A stretch of 41,368 bases of DNA. It comes from an uncultured Pleurocapsa sp. (GTDB lineage: Bacteria > Cyanobacteriota > Cyanobacteriia > Cyanobacteriales > Xenococcaceae). The notes below the pieces were generated by a model, which worked only from the letters and a program-made list of their open reading frames with translations, did no database searches and was not told the DNA's origin. This document shows positions 19,107-29,698 of this stretch, piece by piece. Where the stretch lies: the NCBI GenBank assembly GCA_938015355.1, contig CALLPS010000006.1, forward strand, positions 1-41,368. The letters run 5' to 3'. The position numbers and the translations under genes are program-made. How positions within the stretch are numbered: position 1 is the stretch's first letter; each line of letters opens with the position of its first letter.

Positions 19107-21081
19107 GCAAGCGATCAAGACCATCTAAACGACTCTGCCAGACTTGTGCTTGGTAAGCATCTAAATTCTTGGTATGTGCCATCCAAGAGGGAAATTGGCG
19201 GCGAAGAGAGTTAAGGGTCATTTTAGCAGAGAAAAAATTTCTTCCAGAAGGTTCCTCCGCTAAGATTTGTAATTCCCGTCTTAACTGATCAGCTTGTTTT
19301 CCCCATTTCCTTAACATGGCATCGTCTATCTCTGGTGAGTTTTCGCTTAAGAAAAAATTCCATTCCTGTTGCAAACCTTGATATCGAGATAGAGTTGAAC
19401 GAAAAGGTTCTCGGTGGGGTAAAAGCTTCTTGGATTTACTACTCTCCTCCCCTTGAGTACTGTTAAACATAGTTGTTAAGCCAGAGTTTAAATTTTCAGC
19501 CGCAAACAAGGCGTATCCCTGAGTGGACATGCCACGTAACAGTTGCATCTGGTCTAGTGCCGCCACATCAGATATGTTTAACAGTCTAATTCCTGGTAAG
19601 AGTAGGGCTTTGCCATGATCAAATTCACTCAGCAACGGATTAGTTAAGCTGTGCAACTTATCTGTGTTTCTAGCGTAAGTCATAGGAATTAACATATCAA
19701 TCCATTCTTTGCTAACCCACTTTTCCCAAGATTGCTGAATTTTACTCAGACGTTCTCTTTGGGGCATGGGAAACACTGCCGTTGAAAGAGTCAATTCAGG
19801 ACGGAGTTGCCTCAAATTTTGCGACACTAAGCCCACAAAATTATCTACCTGTTCGATCCGAAAATCTATCCACTGCGACCAAAGGGGATGAGCCGGGTTT
19901 AGCTCAATGGGATCATATCCAGTTAGTTTCTGGAACTCTTGTCTGGCAGCAGTGCCATAACCATAGGTTATTTTGCCTGTGGGACTCTGAAAAGGATAGC
20001 GAATATAGTCTAGATGAATCCCGTCAATCTGATAATTGTTAGCAAGTTCTGTTACCAAAGATAAAAGATATTCTTGAACCTCAGGATTGGCAGGATCGAG
20101 AAAAACCTTACCAGAAGTATAGTGAAACCGACTACCCTCATGGTCTGTCATTGCCCAATCTGGGTGCTTTGATAGAACTGGCCCCAGATAGTTGCGAGGA
20201 AGATTAAGAATAGTATTGTGCCGCTGATTGACAGCAGCAAAAGTCCAGACCCAAGCATGTAACTCCATGTCTCGTTCGTGGGCTAGTTTGACCGCAGCCT
20301 TGAGAGGGTCCCATCCTGTTACCAGAGGATTTTGCTGTGGTGCCACCTGGCTAGGATAAATAGTATAGCTAGAGTTTAAAGTTTCAAAAAAAACGGTATT
20401 AATACCCGCTAATGCCATGCGATCAAATATTTCGACCAAATCAGTTTCAGATTTAGCTTTGACAATGGTGCCTCTGTCTAACCACATGCCTCGAACTTCG
20501 GATTCGGCAATGGGTCGGTTACTAGGATAGTTGTCCCATAACATTTGTTTAGCAGTAGTCCACTCTGCTTTAGCTTCGATAAATCGATTTTGGTTGGCGA
20601 AATAGCGAAATTTTTCTAGCTTATGAACTGCCGACCTTAAAGTATGATGGGAATTTTGATAGTTAGATTTTGCTATCTGTTTTCGGTTTTGCTTCTGAAC
20701 AATAGTTCTTTGTTCTTGGATCTGTTGGATAACCTCACTGGTAGAGATGTCAAGGCTAGTGTGATTAGCATCAGCAGTTAACAACGTGGTTTTAAAGCGA
20801 CCAATTAAGCCTACTAATTCTTGATCCATCAAGCGGACTTCCCCAGGAGATAGAGTTAGCTCTGAAGGGGATTCAATGTCTGAATTAATTGAGGGCTTTA
20901 TCTTTGCCGAATCTGAACTTTGAGTAAGGTTATTGGCTGTGGGTATCGCTACCACTGGAAGAGGAAATAAAGAGCCAGTCAATAAGATAGTTATTAGCTG
21001 AGTAAGTTTATTATTAATTGGTCTAAAGCGGACAATTGATAACAAACTATATTGTTGTAAATGCCTAGCATTTCTTCGCAC
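19069..21081 (-). CDS. GHL10/DUF187-family glycoside hydrolase-like lipoprotein or secreted protein
   Basis: EVRGMWLDRGTIVKAKSETDLVEIFDRMALAGINTVFFETLNSSYTIYPS, DGIHLDYIRYPF, WIDMLIPMTYAR; family-10-like glycosyl hydrolase pattern with N-terminal hydrophobic segment. Confidence 0.85.
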   Translation of the reverse strand: MRRNARHLQQYSLLSIVRFRPINNKLTQLITILLTGSLFPLPVVAIPTANNLTQSSDSAKIKPSINSDIESPSELTLSPGEVRLMDQELVGLIGRFKTTLLTADANHTSLDISTSEVIQQIQEQRTIVQKQNRKQIAKSNYQNSHHTLRSAVHKLEKFRYFANQNRFIEAKAEWTTAKQMLWDNYPSNRPIAESEVRGMWLDRGTIVKAKSETDLVEIFDRMALAGINTVFFETLNSSYTIYPSQVAPQQNPLVTGWDPLKAAVKLAHERDMELHAWVWTFAAVNQRHNTILNLPRNYLGPVLSKHPDWAMTDHEGSRFHYTSGKVFLDPANPEVQEYLLSLVTELANNYQIDGIHLDYIRYPFQSPTGKITYGYGTAARQEFQKLTGYDPIELNPAHPLWSQWIDFRIEQVDNFVGLVSQNLRQLRPELTLSTAVFPMPQRERLSKIQQSWEKWVSKEWIDMLIPMTYARNTDKLHSLTNPLLSEFDHGKALLLPGIRLLNISDVAALDQMQLLRGMSTQGYALFAAENLNSGLTTMFNSTQGEESSKSKKLLPHREPFRSTLSRYQGLQQEWNFFLSENSPEIDDAMLRKWGKQADQLRRELQILAEEPSGRNFFSAKMTLNSLRRQFPSWMAHTKNLDAYQAQVWQSRLDGLDRLLSYGERKSLNNH

Positions 21082-21264
21082 AAACTTTTCCCCTAAAACC
21101 TATTATTTCACTCAATCAGCAGCTATTTGCTCTGCTTCATGATTTTAATCTCAAAAATAGGTTGATTGTATCAGTACTAGTGACGATTGATAGAGAATAT
21201 GAACCAAATTATTTACCAGTAATTACGGGGAAAGATAGCAATCTTATTAATAAATAAGTAAATG

Positions 21265-21810
21265 TTATCTAGAGTTCAAACTATACATTTCAACATCTAA
21301 TCCATAATAAACTATCTTTTTTTCTAACTTCATCCCTAGCTTTGTTGCCACCCTAATTGAACGAATATTTTTGGGCTCAATCAAACAAATAAAACGTTTA
21401 AAATTGAATCTTTGTTGACCATATTCTATAACTGCCTTTGCTGCTTCCGTTCCTAATCCTTGCCCCCAATATTTTTTGGCTAAACGATAACCAATTTCTA
21501 CTTCATTTTTATGTTCAATCGACTGAATAAAAAAACCACAATAGCCGATCAACTCTTTATTTTGCTTATGAACTAGGGCGTACAAACCAAAACCATGCTC
21601 TAAATAAGAAAGTAATCTTTGTTCAATAAACTGTTTGATTTGTTTTTGACTATGAACCCCAATAATGGAGAAGTGCATTACTTCAGGATCACCTAAGATA
21701 GGAATCAAAGCCTCTTTATCACGGGTCGTGAGATATCTAAGGGTTAGTCTGGAAGTCTCAAAAATCTGCATGAGTCGTGGCTCAATATTGAGTAACAACA
21801 ATATTACCAA
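21265..21810 (-). CDS. GNAT N-acetyltransferase (RimJ/RimL type)
   Basis: FETSRLTLRYLTTRDKEALIPILGDPEVMHF and EIGYRLAKKYWGQGLGTEAAKAVIEYG. The family-like start may be the internal Met of MQIFETSRL rather than the annotated start. Confidence 0.88.
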   Translation of the reverse strand: MVILLLLNIEPRLMQIFETSRLTLRYLTTRDKEALIPILGDPEVMHFSIIGVHSQKQIKQFIEQRLLSYLEHGFGLYALVHKQNKELIGYCGFFIQSIEHKNEVEIGYRLAKKYWGQGLGTEAAKAVIEYGQQRFNFKRFICLIEPKNIRSIRVATKLGMKLEKKIVYYGLDVEMYSLNSR

Positions 21811-21886
21811 TAAACTGTATCTACTTTGAATTGAGAGAAAATGCTACAACAATGATATTGCTCATCCTAAATTGCCCTAATCTAGA

Positions 21887-23575
21887 ATGGTTTCTGCTTC
21901 ATTGATCAGTTTAATTCCCCAAAATTTAAGTTTAAAATCTGGAAAAGTCTTTTCGAGTATTGCTTTGGGTGCGTTACAGCTAAGTTGCTGTGTCGGTCTG
22001 TGGGGCTGCTGGAGCGAAAAAGCAGAAAGTGCCGAAAGAGTGATCTTAAACTATGGCGTATTAGAATTTTCGGTATCGATAGATTCTCTGGAAACCTATG
22101 CCCAGACAGGAAAAATTGAGAACGAATTACAAGGTTATGCTGATTTCTTAACTCCAGAACAATTAGAGAAATTTAAAGTAGGCTTGACTACTAGTGCAGA
22201 TTTTAGCCATTTAGCGATCGCCCAGTTTCTCTACTCCTTTCAAGGTGAAAAAATATTAGAGAGGGCTGCCCAAGTAATCAAAACCGAAGCTCGTCAACCT
22301 GGATTTTATGCGATCCGTTCCGCACTAATTTTAGCAGCCGCCGACCAAGAAACAGGTTTAACGCCGTTAAACGTCTTAAAAAAGTTTCCCACTGATGTTT
22401 TGCGGGTTGATTCACGGCAAGGATTAGAAATTATTAAAAACTTAAGCAAAGAAGTCCAACGTAACAGTCAAGCGATCGCTGCTGTCGAGCAAGAAGCAAT
22501 CAAAGAATATCAAGAAATGGCAGAAACTTTACCAAAGAACAGGGATTTAAACCTGTTGACTTCAGGTGAATATGCTCATCGCCAGCAGATATTGAAAATG
22601 AAAGATCAGAGCCGAGATCGCACCTTTCCTGTGGCGCTATATTTACCGAAGACTGACGAGCAGCAACTGTTACCTTTAATCATAATTTCTCATGGCTTAG
22701 GTAGTGATTTAACTACATTTGACTATTTTGCCAAACATCTAGCATCCCATGGTTTTGCGGTAGCAGTGCCAGAGCACCCAGGAAGTAATTCCAAACACAT
22801 AGAGGAACTTTTGAATGGTTTAGATAGCGATGTTACCCCACCTGAAGAATTAATTGATCGACCCCTGGATATCAAATTTTTACTGGACAGATTAGCAGAA
22901 AAATTTGGTGACAAAATTGATACCAATCACGTCGGCATAATTGGTCAATCCTTTGGTGGCTATACCGCTCTCGCATTGGCAGGAGCAGAATTAAATTGGA
23001 CAACTTTAGAGCGCGATTGTCCCAACCTCGACCATTCTTGGAATCTGTCTTGGCTACTCCAATGTTTAGCATTGCAAATACCCCCCATACTTACGGTGGA
23101 TGAGCTAAAAGATGAACGGATTCAGGCAGTGATCGCCATTAATCCTCTGGTTAGCTCTGTATTTGGAGAAGAGAGTCTCAGCAAAATTGATATTCCCGTG
23201 ATGTTAGTTTCAGGGAGTGACGATCCCATTACTCCTAGCTTGCCTGAGCAAATTATCCCCTTCACTTGGTTAACAACGGAGGAAAAGTACCTACTGCTGC
23301 TCAAGGGTGGAACACATTTTTCCACCCTCAATGAATCTACTGGTAGTATTCCTGTTCCCAAACAAGCGATCGGACCAGCTCCTAAGATCGCCCAGGCTTA
23401 TGTTAAGCAATTGGGCTTGGCTTTTTTTGGCAAGTATATTGGTGAACAATTTCTTTATACAGACTATCTCAATGCAGGGTACGGGACAGTAATCAGCAAA
23501 GAGCAATTTCCCTTAAGATTAATAAAATCTTTAGACCCCAATTTATTGAAATTAAAGTCCAATGACCAAAAGTAG
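21887..23575 (+). CDS. Alpha/beta hydrolase with N-terminal DUF1400 domain
   Basis: AERVILNYGVLEFSVSIDSLETYAQTGKI (DUF1400), nucleophile elbow GIIGQSFGGYTALALAG. Confidence 0.85.
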   Translation: MVSASLISLIPQNLSLKSGKVFSSIALGALQLSCCVGLWGCWSEKAESAERVILNYGVLEFSVSIDSLETYAQTGKIENELQGYADFLTPEQLEKFKVGLTTSADFSHLAIAQFLYSFQGEKILERAAQVIKTEARQPGFYAIRSALILAAADQETGLTPLNVLKKFPTDVLRVDSRQGLEIIKNLSKEVQRNSQAIAAVEQEAIKEYQEMAETLPKNRDLNLLTSGEYAHRQQILKMKDQSRDRTFPVALYLPKTDEQQLLPLIIISHGLGSDLTTFDYFAKHLASHGFAVAVPEHPGSNSKHIEELLNGLDSDVTPPEELIDRPLDIKFLLDRLAEKFGDKIDTNHVGIIGQSFGGYTALALAGAELNWTTLERDCPNLDHSWNLSWLLQCLALQIPPILTVDELKDERIQAVIAINPLVSSVFGEESLSKIDIPVMLVSGSDDPITPSLPEQIIPFTWLTTEEKYLLLLKGGTHFSTLNESTGSIPVPKQAIGPAPKIAQAYVKQLGLAFFGKYIGEQFLYTDYLNAGYGTVISKEQFPLRLIKSLDPNLLKLKSNDQK

Positions 23576-23626
23576 GAATCTTTTGATCACTGTTTATATT
23601 ATCCCACTTGATGGGACTGTTTACTG

Positions 23627-23899
23627 TTAAAGTACTCCAGCATTGCCCAAACCTAAAATAATCCCTGCCCCCAGAATATGACCTAAACTGGTAGTAGCCA
23701 ACAATTCGGGAAAACCAAACTTATCCCATACTTCTGGCTTAGGGACAGGCAAGTTCGGCCCTTGCCCCGAATTTTGAATTGCATAGCGACCAATAGCTAT
23801 ACAAAATAGGTTAGACATAATCATGATCAATGCCACTGAGGTATTCCAATCAATAGTGGAAGGAGTGTACTGAATTGCTAAAAAAAAGTTAAGTATCAC
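23627..23899 (-). CDS. psaK: Photosystem I reaction centre subunit PsaK
   Basis: 90-aa protein with IMIMSNLFCIAIGRYAIQ and GFPELLATTSLGHILGAGIILGL, PsaK signature. Confidence 0.93.
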   Translation of the reverse strand: MILNFFLAIQYTPSTIDWNTSVALIMIMSNLFCIAIGRYAIQNSGQGPNLPVPKPEVWDKFGFPELLATTSLGHILGAGIILGLGNAGVL

Positions 23900-24060
23900 G
23901 ATAAATTTGCTCTCCTCTTGCTAATTAAATCTTGTTTTCGATTGATTTTGTTTATAGGAATTATAAAATCTCTCTGGGCAAAACAGCATTTCTTCTAAAT
24001 AATTAACAGTATTTCAAACTTTTACCAAAAAATCATCCTTTATTTTTAGATATATGACAG

Positions 24061-24708
24061 ATGCGAGTTAAAATATGCGGAATCACCAACATTGCTCAGG
24101 GTCAAGAGATTGTTGCTCTGGGAGCAGACAGCATTGGTTTTATCTGTGTTGAGCAGTCTCCTCGCTATATTGCCCCCTCTCAAATCAGAGCGATCGCCGA
24201 TAATTTGCCAACTCAAACTGACAAGGTTGGTGTATTTGCCAATCACTCGTTAGCAGAAATTACCACCATAATTAGCAACGCCCATCTCACTGCGGTGCAA
24301 CTTCATGGTCAAGAATCTCCTGAATTTTGTCAGCAATTACGTCAAGCTGTAGCCCCAGAGGTTGAATTAATTAAAGCTTTTCGGATAAAATCTGCCTCAT
24401 CTCTAGAATCAACTTCGGCTTATGTGGATTGTGTGCATACTCTATTATTGGACGCATATCACCCCAAAATGCTCGGTGGGACAGGTGAAACTATCAACTG
24501 GCAGGATTTGGCATTGTTTAAACCAGACCTCCCATGGCTGCTCGCAGGAGGGTTAACTCCAGATAATATTGCTGAGGCTCTAACTTATGTCAAACCCGAT
24601 GGGATTGATCTTTCTAGTGGAGTAGAGCGATCGCCAGGAGACAAAGATTTATCCAAGGTGGCTCAACTATTTCGCATAATTAATAAAGGGGCTTCGCTCC
24701 AGCTATAA
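24061..24708 (+). CDS. trpF: Phosphoribosylanthranilate isomerase
   Basis: MRVKICGITNIAQG, VQLHGQESPEFC, LAGGLTPDNIAEAL, GIDLSSGVERSPGDKD. Confidence 0.96.
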   Translation: MRVKICGITNIAQGQEIVALGADSIGFICVEQSPRYIAPSQIRAIADNLPTQTDKVGVFANHSLAEITTIISNAHLTAVQLHGQESPEFCQQLRQAVAPEVELIKAFRIKSASSLESTSAYVDCVHTLLLDAYHPKMLGGTGETINWQDLALFKPDLPWLLAGGLTPDNIAEALTYVKPDGIDLSSGVERSPGDKDLSKVAQLFRIINKGASLQL

Positions 24709-24802
24709 GCCTTAAGCTTTTAAGAATTAATAATTAATAATTAATTATTCATCAATGAGAGTCGTGGGATAATTACCAACTGGCAAGGTAATCAGCTGAA
24801 TT

Positions 24803-26074
24803 ATGAAAGCATTAGTAGTAGGTAATGGCGGTCGAGAACACGCCTTAGCTTGGGCATTATTACAATCTCCCAACATAGAGCAAGTAATTTGCACTCCTGG
24901 CAATGGTGGTACTGCAACCATGAACAATTGTCATAATTTATCCCTGGGGTTAGATGATTTTGCAGGAATTGTGAAGGCAGTTAAGGAAAATCAGATTGAT
25001 TTGGTCATAGTGGGGCCAGAAATTCCCTTATCCCTGGGTATTGTTGATTATCTTCGAGAACATAATATTGCCGTATTTGGACCCACTAAAGCAGGAGCAA
25101 AAATCGAGTCCAGTAAGTCTTGGGCAAAAGAAATTATGACTCAGGCGGGGGTACCTACTGCCCAGTCCCAAACTTTTACGGATGCCCTTGCTGCCCAGGA
25201 ATATATTGACCAAGTTGGTGCGCCGATTGTCGTTAAAGCCGATGGCTTGGCTGCGGGAAAAGGAGTGATTGTTGCCACTACTAGGTCAGAAGCGATCGCC
25301 GCAGTAGCTGAATTATTAGGGGAAAACTCAGGCAAACTAGTAATTGAAGAATTTCTCACAGGCTCGGAAGTGTCGGTCTTAGCGGTCACTGATGGTAAAA
25401 CGATTCGTCCCCTACTCCCTGCTCAAGATCATAAACGCATTGGCGAGGGAGACACGGGAAAAAACACGGGCGGAATGGGGGCATATTCTCCTGTCCCTCT
25501 AGTGACCCAGGAATTAATGACCAGAATCGAACAAGAAATATTACAGCCCACCTTAGCCGTCTTGAATCAGAAAGGGATTGACTATCGGGGTGTTTTATAT
25601 GCAGGTTTGATGATTACTCCCGCAGGTGACCCCAAGGTGATTGAATTTAATTGTCGCTTTGGCGATCCTGAAACCCAGGTCGTTTTACCCCTGCTCGATA
25701 CCCCCCTAGATGAGATTCTTCTGGCATGTGTTGAACAAAGACTAGAGCAGTTGCCAGCCTTAGAATGGAAGTCAGGTAGTGCAGTCTGTGTCGTAGCCGC
25801 CTCTGGAGGTTATCCCGATGCTTATGAGAAGGAAAAAGCGATCGCTGGTATCGACCAAGCCAATCAATCAGGAGCGATCGTCTTTCATGCAGGAACCAAA
25901 AAAATGCAACTAGAGCAACAAGAGCAGATAGTTACCGCGGGTGGTCGAGTTCTGGGTATAACTGCCGTAGGAGACGATTTCAATCAAGCAATTGCGATCG
26001 CTTATGATGCCGTAAAATTGGTGCAATTTGTAGGAATGTATTATCGTCGTGATATTGGACACAAATACAGATAG
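24803..26074 (+). CDS. purD: Phosphoribosylamine-glycine ligase
   Basis: MKALVVGNGGREHALAWAL, LLPAQDHKRIGEGDTGKNTGGMGAYSP, EFNCRFGDPETQVVLPLL. Confidence 0.97.
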   Translation: MKALVVGNGGREHALAWALLQSPNIEQVICTPGNGGTATMNNCHNLSLGLDDFAGIVKAVKENQIDLVIVGPEIPLSLGIVDYLREHNIAVFGPTKAGAKIESSKSWAKEIMTQAGVPTAQSQTFTDALAAQEYIDQVGAPIVVKADGLAAGKGVIVATTRSEAIAAVAELLGENSGKLVIEEFLTGSEVSVLAVTDGKTIRPLLPAQDHKRIGEGDTGKNTGGMGAYSPVPLVTQELMTRIEQEILQPTLAVLNQKGIDYRGVLYAGLMITPAGDPKVIEFNCRFGDPETQVVLPLLDTPLDEILLACVEQRLEQLPALEWKSGSAVCVVAASGGYPDAYEKEKAIAGIDQANQSGAIVFHAGTKKMQLEQQEQIVTAGGRVLGITAVGDDFNQAIAIAYDAVKLVQFVGMYYRRDIGHKYR

Positions 26075-26195
26075 AATTAACCAATAATTAATAATAAAAA
26101 TAAAAATCGCAGAATTACTCAATATTTCGTTACATAATTGTTAAACTATAATTCAAGCAACTTAACATTTATTTATTATTAACTGTACAAATACA

Positions 26196-28163
26196 TTGCT
26201 GACCTTTATTACCAAAATCAAAGAAATTATTTCCTGGTGGTGGTCGGAGTTTACCCTCCAGACGAAACTCATGGCTGCCGCCACGTTGGTTGTTTCCTTG
26301 ATTATGAGTAGTTTAACCTTCTGGGCAGTTAACACCATTCAATTTGAATCGAATATCAATGACACCCGTTTTGGTAGTGACCTAAGTATTTTAATCGGTT
26401 CCAATGCAGCCCCGTTGGTAGCAGAAGATGATATGCAAGGTCTGGCTGATTTTTCAACCCGTTTCTATCGCAGCACTTCCAGCATTCGCTATCTAATATA
26501 TGCCGATCCCTCGGGAAATATCTTCTTTGGCATTCCCTATTCCCAGGCAGAAATTCAAAACAATCTTACGATCAAACGTCGGATCAAACTGCCAGAAGAT
26601 TATGCTCAAAATAGCGATTTACCATTTGTCCGTCAACACCAGACCCCAAATGGACAGGTTACAGATGTTTTTGTACCCCTGCGCCATGATGGTCAGTATT
26701 TAGGAGTGTTAGCTGTTGGAATTAACCCTAATCCGACGATTGTGGCATCATCTAATCTGACCAGAGATGTAACTATTGCCGTCTTCATTACAATTTGGGC
26801 AATGGTCATTTTGGGGAATGTGTTCAATGCCCTGATGATTACCAGACCAATTAAGGAGCTTTTGGTTGGGGTCAAGAATATTGCGGCTAAAAACTTCAAG
26901 CAAAGAATTAACTTGCCTCTGAGGGGAGAATTAGGGGAATTAATCTCTAGTTTTAATCTGATGGCAGAAAAGCTAGAAAATTACGAAGAACAAAACATTG
27001 AAGAATTAACTTCTGAAAAAGCCAAGCTGGAAACTTTAGTTTCAACCATTGCCGATGGTGCGGTGCTAATTGATCCTGAGATGCAGATTATTCTAGTTAA
27101 TCCTGCTGCTAGGAATATTTTTGGTTGGGGAGAAAATCCCCTAGGAGACAATGTTTTACACCGTCTTCCTTCAGAGTTAACCTCCAAATTAACCAAACCT
27201 CTCTACCAAATGATTGAGAGAAAAACCGAGCCAAAGGCGACAGAAGAAGGAGAGAATCACCTTTCTTTACCTGGAGCGGAGCATCATCATCCTAGCGATC
27301 GTGATGAATTTCGTATTGCTCTACAACAACCCACACCCCGAACTGTCCGTGTCTTATTAAGTCGAGTAATAGATGGTGGTAGCGAAAATATTAAAGGGAT
27401 TGCCATGACAGTTCAAGACATCACCAGAGAAGTAGAACTTAATGAAGCAAAAAGTCAGTTCATTAGCAATGTTTCCCATGAATTAAGAACTCCATTATTT
27501 AATATCAAATCTTTTATTGAAACTTTATCCGAGTATGGGGAAGATTTAACTCAAGTTCAACGACGAGAGTTTTTAGATACAGCTAATCATGAGACGGATC
27601 GCCTGACTCGGTTAGTAAATGATGTTTTAGATTTATCACGTTTAGAATCATCTCGTACTTATAATTTGAGCGGGGTGGATCTAAATCAACCGATCGAACA
27701 GACTTTAAGAACTTGTCAGCTAAACGCTAAAGACAAAGGAATTCAGCTACATCAGGAGTTAGAGCCTGAGTTACCCCCAGTAATAGGTAATTACGATTTA
27801 CTATTACAAGTATTGACTAATCTAGTGGGGAACAGCCTGAAATTCACTAATTCAGGCGGTAAGGTTACCGTTCGTGCCTACCAAACTGAGGCAAAATCCA
27901 ATACCTTAAATCAGTCAGCCGTCAAAATAGAGGTCGCGGATACAGGAATTGGTATTTCAGCAGAAGATAAAGAAGCCATCTTTGAACGCTTTTTTAGAGT
28001 AGAAAATCGAGTTCATACTCTTGAAGGGACGGGATTAGGTCTTTCCATTGTCAGAAATATTATTGAAAAACACAGCAGCAGAGTTTATATCGACAGCGAG
28101 GTAGGTGTTGGTACTACTTTCTGGTTTGAACTGCCCGTTTATGAGGTAGAAAAAGAGCAATGA
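26196..28163 (+). CDS. nblS: NblS/DspA (Hik33)-like membrane sensor histidine kinase
   Basis: Two N-terminal TM segments, HAMP, PAS, FISNVSHELRTPLFNIKSFIETL H-box, GTGLGLSIVRNIIEKH G-box; N-terminus ISWWWSEFTLQTKLMAAATLVVSLIMSSLTFWAVNTIQ matches cyanobacterial NblS. TTG start. Confidence 0.9.
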   Translation: MLTFITKIKEIISWWWSEFTLQTKLMAAATLVVSLIMSSLTFWAVNTIQFESNINDTRFGSDLSILIGSNAAPLVAEDDMQGLADFSTRFYRSTSSIRYLIYADPSGNIFFGIPYSQAEIQNNLTIKRRIKLPEDYAQNSDLPFVRQHQTPNGQVTDVFVPLRHDGQYLGVLAVGINPNPTIVASSNLTRDVTIAVFITIWAMVILGNVFNALMITRPIKELLVGVKNIAAKNFKQRINLPLRGELGELISSFNLMAEKLENYEEQNIEELTSEKAKLETLVSTIADGAVLIDPEMQIILVNPAARNIFGWGENPLGDNVLHRLPSELTSKLTKPLYQMIERKTEPKATEEGENHLSLPGAEHHHPSDRDEFRIALQQPTPRTVRVLLSRVIDGGSENIKGIAMTVQDITREVELNEAKSQFISNVSHELRTPLFNIKSFIETLSEYGEDLTQVQRREFLDTANHETDRLTRLVNDVLDLSRLESSRTYNLSGVDLNQPIEQTLRTCQLNAKDKGIQLHQELEPELPPVIGNYDLLLQVLTNLVGNSLKFTNSGGKVTVRAYQTEAKSNTLNQSAVKIEVADTGIGISAEDKEAIFERFFRVENRVHTLEGTGLGLSIVRNIIEKHSSRVYIDSEVGVGTTFWFELPVYEVEKEQ

Positions 28164-28503
28164 TTAATAACTTCCTATAATAACTTCCTAAAAACAAATT
28201 AATCTGTTAGGACTGGTTAAGGGTATCCTAAACAAAAGCTTTTCCTATGATCCTTTATTGTAGAAGATTCATTTTGAGTGATTACTTAATTATTTCTCAG
28301 AATAGATTGGTAGATAATTACTAACTAACTTAGAATTTTTTCGCGCATTTTGCGATCGCACGTGAAAAATAAATCAAGAGTAAAATTAACTTCACCTAGA
28401 TTTAGCTCCCTTTGCGTCTTATGCAGAGCGGTATCTTTTAGGATTGCGTCTTGGCGAGAGATAATTATCTAATCGTCCTCATCTTTTCTGCGACTGCTAT
28501 AGT

Positions 28504-29505
28504 ATGAAAATCGTTTTCTTTGGTACTCCTCAATTCGCGATTCCGACTTTAATTAAACTTCTAGAACATGATGAAATTGAAGTAGTGGCAGTGGTTACCC
28601 AACCCGATAAGAGAAGAGGTAGGGGTAGCAAAACTCAACCCAGCGCCGTAAAGCAGGTAGCATTAGAGCACAATTTACCTGTATGGCAACCCAAACGAAT
28701 CAAAAAAGATCGAGACACATTGGATCATCTTAAAGCTACCCAAGCGGATGCTTTCGTCGTTGTCGCTTATGGGCAGATTTTATCCTCAGAAATCCTAGAG
28801 ATGCCAAAACTAGGATGTATTAATGTTCATGGTTCCTTATTGCCAAAATATCGTGGTGCAGCTCCAATCCAGTGGAGTATTGTTAATGGCGATCGTACTA
28901 CAGGAATTACCACCATGTTAATGGATGTAGGCATGGATACGGGGGATATGTTGCTCAAAGCGGAAACCGCAATCGGATTATTAGATAACGCCCATGGTGT
29001 AGCGGTGACTCTGGCTGATCAGGGTGCAGAGTTGTTGTTAGAAACCCTATTCAAACTAGAACAACAAACCATTATGCCTACTCCTCAAGATAATAGTCTG
29101 GCTACCCATGCGAGAATGATCGAAAAATCCGATTTTGCCATTAATTGGTCAACAAGTGCGATCGCTATTCACAACCAAGTAAGAGGCTTTTTCCCTAACT
29201 GCTTTGCCACCTTAGAAGATAAAAAACTAAAAATCAGCGCCACAGTTCCAATCACTCAAGATACGATAGATGACTTACCAGAAGAATATCGCAGTATTCA
29301 GCAACAGTATTCAGAATTAGCAACTTTAAAAGGTAAACCAGGAACAATAGTCAAGAATATTAAAAACCAGGGTGCGATCGTACAAACTAGTTCGGGATTA
29401 TTACTCCTAAAACAAGTACAACTTGCAGGAAAACGTGCTCAATCTGGTTGGGATTTTGTTAACGGTATGCGAATCGAAGTTGGAACTGTAATCGATGATG
29501 GTTGA
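28504..29505 (+). CDS. fmt: Methionyl-tRNA formyltransferase
   Basis: [49 protein letters not shown]. Confidence 0.97.
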   Translation: MKIVFFGTPQFAIPTLIKLLEHDEIEVVAVVTQPDKRRGRGSKTQPSAVKQVALEHNLPVWQPKRIKKDRDTLDHLKATQADAFVVVAYGQILSSEILEMPKLGCINVHGSLLPKYRGAAPIQWSIVNGDRTTGITTMLMDVGMDTGDMLLKAETAIGLLDNAHGVAVTLADQGAELLLETLFKLEQQTIMPTPQDNSLATHARMIEKSDFAINWSTSAIAIHNQVRGFFPNCFATLEDKKLKISATVPITQDTIDDLPEEYRSIQQQYSELATLKGKPGTIVKNIKNQGAIVQTSSGLLLLKQVQLAGKRAQSGWDFVNGMRIEVGTVIDDG

Positions 29506-29698
29506 AACGCCCTCTGGCTTTTAGTACAGAGGATGGCTGCAATCATTTCTTCTTGTATATGTCACTACAATTTTGTGATCAGATATGTGATCTTTGTATA
29601 GATTCGAGTAGTTGTAAAGTCACGGTGAAGCCATTGTAAAGCTTTTATAAAGGGTACATAAGTTAAACGAATTCTTAATACCTGATTTAAAAGTTACT

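Noticed and set aside
22723-23506. Several 60-80 aa ORFs within the DUF1400 hydrolase
   Set aside because: Shadow ORFs on alternative frames of a strong CDS.
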